Assembly: GCF_000019965.1 (NCBI RefSeq)
Contig: NC_010571.1
Span: 3,171,001 to 3,235,000 of the forward strand
Reading direction: 5' to 3'
Length of the DNA: 64,000 nucleotides
DNA from: Opitutus terrae PB90-1
Lineage (GTDB): Bacteria; Verrucomicrobiota; Verrucomicrobiia; Opitutales; Opitutaceae
Under the pieces are notes generated by a model. It did no database searches. It was not told where the DNA came from and saw only the letters and a list, made by a program, of their open reading frames with translations. The position numbers were made by a program, and so were the translations under genes. Below, in pieces: positions 62,620 to 64,000 of the stretch (position 1 is the first letter of the stretch; each line of letters opens with the position of its first letter).

Positions 62620-62706
62620 TCGTTCTCGTTATCGTTCTCTTTCTCGTTCTCCCCGATCGCCTCCGTTCGCTTGCGAGAACGAGAACGATTAAGAGAACGA
62701 GAACGA
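62620..62706. repeat. Inverted purine/pyrimidine repeat between pyrB and pyrC
   Basis: The left arm is TCGTTCTCGTT-type pyrimidine-rich sequence (62620-62652). The right arm (62675-62706) repeats GAGAACGAGAACGA. They are imperfect reverse complements over about 32 bases with a ~22-base loop. Located within the operon, it would form a long hairpin in the transcript. Confidence 0.65.
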
Positions 62707-62709
62707 TGG

Positions 62710-63654
62710 TTACTCGATCGGCGCGACGTTTTCCGGCTGGCCGCCGGCGCAGAGGTAGAGCGCGGCCATGCGGACCGCGATGCCGTTGTTCACCTGTTCC
62801 AGGATCACGCTGTGGTCGCCGTCGGCGAGATCGCTGTCGATCTCCACGCCGCGGTTGATCGGGCCGGGGTGCATGATGATCGCCTTCGGGTTCAGCCAGC
62901 TCGCGCGGGTCTTGTTCAATCCGAACATGCTGGTGTACTCGCCGAGCGACGGGAAATGGCCGCTCGACTGGCGCTCGTGCTGGATGCGCAGCAGCATCAC
63001 GACCTCGGCATCGGCGAGCGCCGTGCGCAGGTCGTGCGAGACCTCGACACCGAGATCGGTGAACCAGTGCGGCACGAGCGTCGCCGGGCCGACCAGCGTG
63101 ACGTTTGCACCGAGCTTCGTCAGCGCGTGAATGTTCGAGCGCGCCACGCGGCTGAAAAGAATATCGCCGAGGATCACGATTTTGCGGCCCTTCAGGCTGC
63201 CGAGGTGCTCCTTCATCGTGAACGTGTCGAGCAGCCCCTGCGTCGGATGCTCGTGCGCGCCGTCGCCGGCGTTGATCACGGGAATGTCCAGGATTCGCGA
63301 GAGATACAGCGGCGAGCCGGCGGCGGCGTGGCGGATGACGATCATGTCCGCGCCGAGCGCCTGGATGTTCTTGGCGGTGTCGTGCAGCGTTTCTCCTTTG
63401 GTCGTGCTGCTGCTGGCGGCGTCGAAGGAAATCACATCGGCGCTGAGCCGCTTGGCGGCCATGTCGAAGGCCATGCGCGTGCGCGTGCTCGGCTCGAGGA
63501 AAAGGTTGACGATGGTCTTGCCGCGAAGGGCGGGAACCTTTTTGACGCGGCGGGACAACGTGCGCTTGAAGGCTGCCGCCGTGGCGTGGATTTGGTCGAT
63601 TTCCTCGCGGGAAAGTTCCTCGAGGGTGAGAAGATGTCGGCGCGTCCAGGGCAT
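62710..63654 (-). CDS. pyrB: Aspartate carbamoyltransferase catalytic subunit
   Basis: ATCase makes carbamoyl-aspartate, the first committed step of pyrimidine synthesis. The 314-residue protein has the carbamoyl-phosphate motif FLEPSTRTRMAFD, SSSTTKGETLHDT, IRHAAAGSP, INAGDGAHEHPTQGLLD, ILGDILFSRVARSN, LLRIQHERQ and HPGPINRGVEID. There is no pyrI-like regulatory subunit nearby. Starts 13 bases after pyrR, so regulation by PyrR is likely. Confidence 0.97.
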   Translation of the reverse strand: MPWTRRHLLTLEELSREEIDQIHATAAAFKRTLSRRVKKVPALRGKTIVNLFLEPSTRTRMAFDMAAKRLSADVISFDAASSSTTKGETLHDTAKNIQALGADMIVIRHAAAGSPLYLSRILDIPVINAGDGAHEHPTQGLLDTFTMKEHLGSLKGRKIVILGDILFSRVARSNIHALTKLGANVTLVGPATLVPHWFTDLGVEVSHDLRTALADAEVVMLLRIQHERQSSGHFPSLGEYTSMFGLNKTRASWLNPKAIIMHPGPINRGVEIDSDLADGDHSVILEQVNNGIAVRMAALYLCAGGQPENVAPIE

Positions 63655-63667
63655 GAGATTTTCGATT

Positions 63668-64000
63668 TCAGGTTGCCGCTTTTCGATTGGCCCCCGCGGG
63701 TTCCACGCGAAGCACGTCGGCCGCGGGATCGCGAGGATCGAGTCGGACGACGACTTTTTCGTCGGCGGAGGGCTCGAGCGTCAGCGCGCAGTAATCTGCG
63801 GCGAGGGGGAGCCGGCGGCCGCCGCGATCAACGAGGATGGCGAGTTCGACCAGGTCGGGCCGGCCGTGATCGAAGAGCTCATTGAGCGCGGCGTTCACGG
63901 TGCGGCCGGAGAACAGCACGTCATCGACGAGGACGACGGTAGCGCCGTTCACGTCGCCGGGGATGTGTGTGGGTGCGAATTCCTTCGGGATCGGATTGCG
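63668..64000 (-). CDS. pyrR: Bifunctional pyr operon regulator / uracil phosphoribosyltransferase PyrR (5' truncated by window)
   Basis: The visible 110 codons include IPKEFAPTHIPGDVNGATVV, the PRPP-binding LVDDVLFSGRTVNAALNEL, and GRPDLVELAILVDRGGRRLPLAADY, the C-terminal two thirds of PyrR. The frame stays open through the window edge at 64000, and the first visible GTG (63952) lies inside the conserved core, so the real start is outside. PyrR binds UMP and the pyr mRNA leader to attenuate the operon. It is the first visible gene of pyrR-pyrB-pyrC. Confidence 0.93.
   Translation of the reverse strand, partial: RNPIPKEFAPTHIPGDVNGATVVLVDDVLFSGRTVNAALNELFDHGRPDLVELAILVDRGGRRLPLAADYCALTLEPSADEKVVVRLDPRDPAADVLRVEPAGANRKAAT

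Noticed and set aside
61396-63885. 829-codon open frame on the plus strand
   Set aside because: Antisense to pyrC, pyrB and pyrR, which have all family motifs; it even reads through the inverted repeat at 62620.

Overview
The window reads as a chromosomal segment of a GC-rich (roughly 65% by eye) member of the Verrucomicrobia, most likely family Opitutaceae (Opitutus or a close relative). This is inferred from the N-terminal style of the large TonB-dependent receptor (VVLSPFEV...GY.A..TLAGTR), the abundance of PAS hybrid kinases and Sel1/DnaJ-type proteins, and intergenic spaces full of short palindromic repeats. Most genes are intact housekeeping or metabolic genes. I see no prophage, CRISPR array, rRNA operon or full insertion sequence. 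One tRNA (Leu, anticodon GAG) is present.

Layout. 1-2.1 kb: end of an operon for a membrane [NiFe]-hydrogenase/complex-I-like complex whose large and small subunits have lost the cysteines for the NiFe site and the proximal Fe-S cluster. 2.1-2.9 kb: a REP-associated tyrosine transposase (RAYT) with copies of its palindrome on both sides. 3-12 kb: two paralogous PAS hybrid histidine kinases flanking ferrochelatase; the second carries seven tandem ~132-residue PAS units. 12-18.7 kb: phosphoglycerate mutase, a membrane patatin-like protein and AspRS. 18.9-22.2 kb: an ammonium transporter followed by four P-II genes in a row. 22.2-25 kb: an AraC-type regulator divergent from a two-domain isomerase/oxidoreductase fusion. 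25.3-29.7 kb: ThrRS (without TGS domain), a PL14-like secreted protein and CysRS. 29.8-33.7 kb: a Sel1/DnaJ-zinc-finger membrane protein, HemB and a Wza-like lipoprotein. 33.9-36.9 kb: an acidic-tail hypothetical, PyrD and an outer-membrane barrel. 36.9-39 kb: an ECF sigma factor with two related anti-sigma-like proteins. 39.1-47.7 kb: tRNA-Leu, a 1247-residue TonB receptor, and a propeller sensor kinase/NarL-type regulator pair. 47.9-51.1 kb: phosphate transporter Pit with its DUF47 partner and small genes. 51.5-58.2 kb: three surface-polysaccharide genes and a large Arg/Gly-rich hypothetical. 58.4-61 kb: tsaE, thiL and a CPBP protease. 61.3-64 kb: pyrR-pyrB-pyrC.

How the genes work together. 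PyrD with the pyrRBC operon covers much of de novo UMP synthesis. HemB and HemH are an early and the last step of haem synthesis. Amt and the P-II set form a nitrogen-sensing module with candidate sigma-54-type promoters. A near-identical CTAC-N7-GTAG palindrome lies upstream of both the TonB receptor and the sensor kinase, which suggests that the two-component system controls the receptor and itself.

The most interesting signals are: (i) the cofactor-less hydrogenase-like subunits, (ii) four tandem P-II genes, (iii) the shared operator-like palindrome, (iv) the heptad PAS sensor, and (v) several families of composite palindromes, one beside its likely RAYT, some of which supply the stop codons of adjacent genes.
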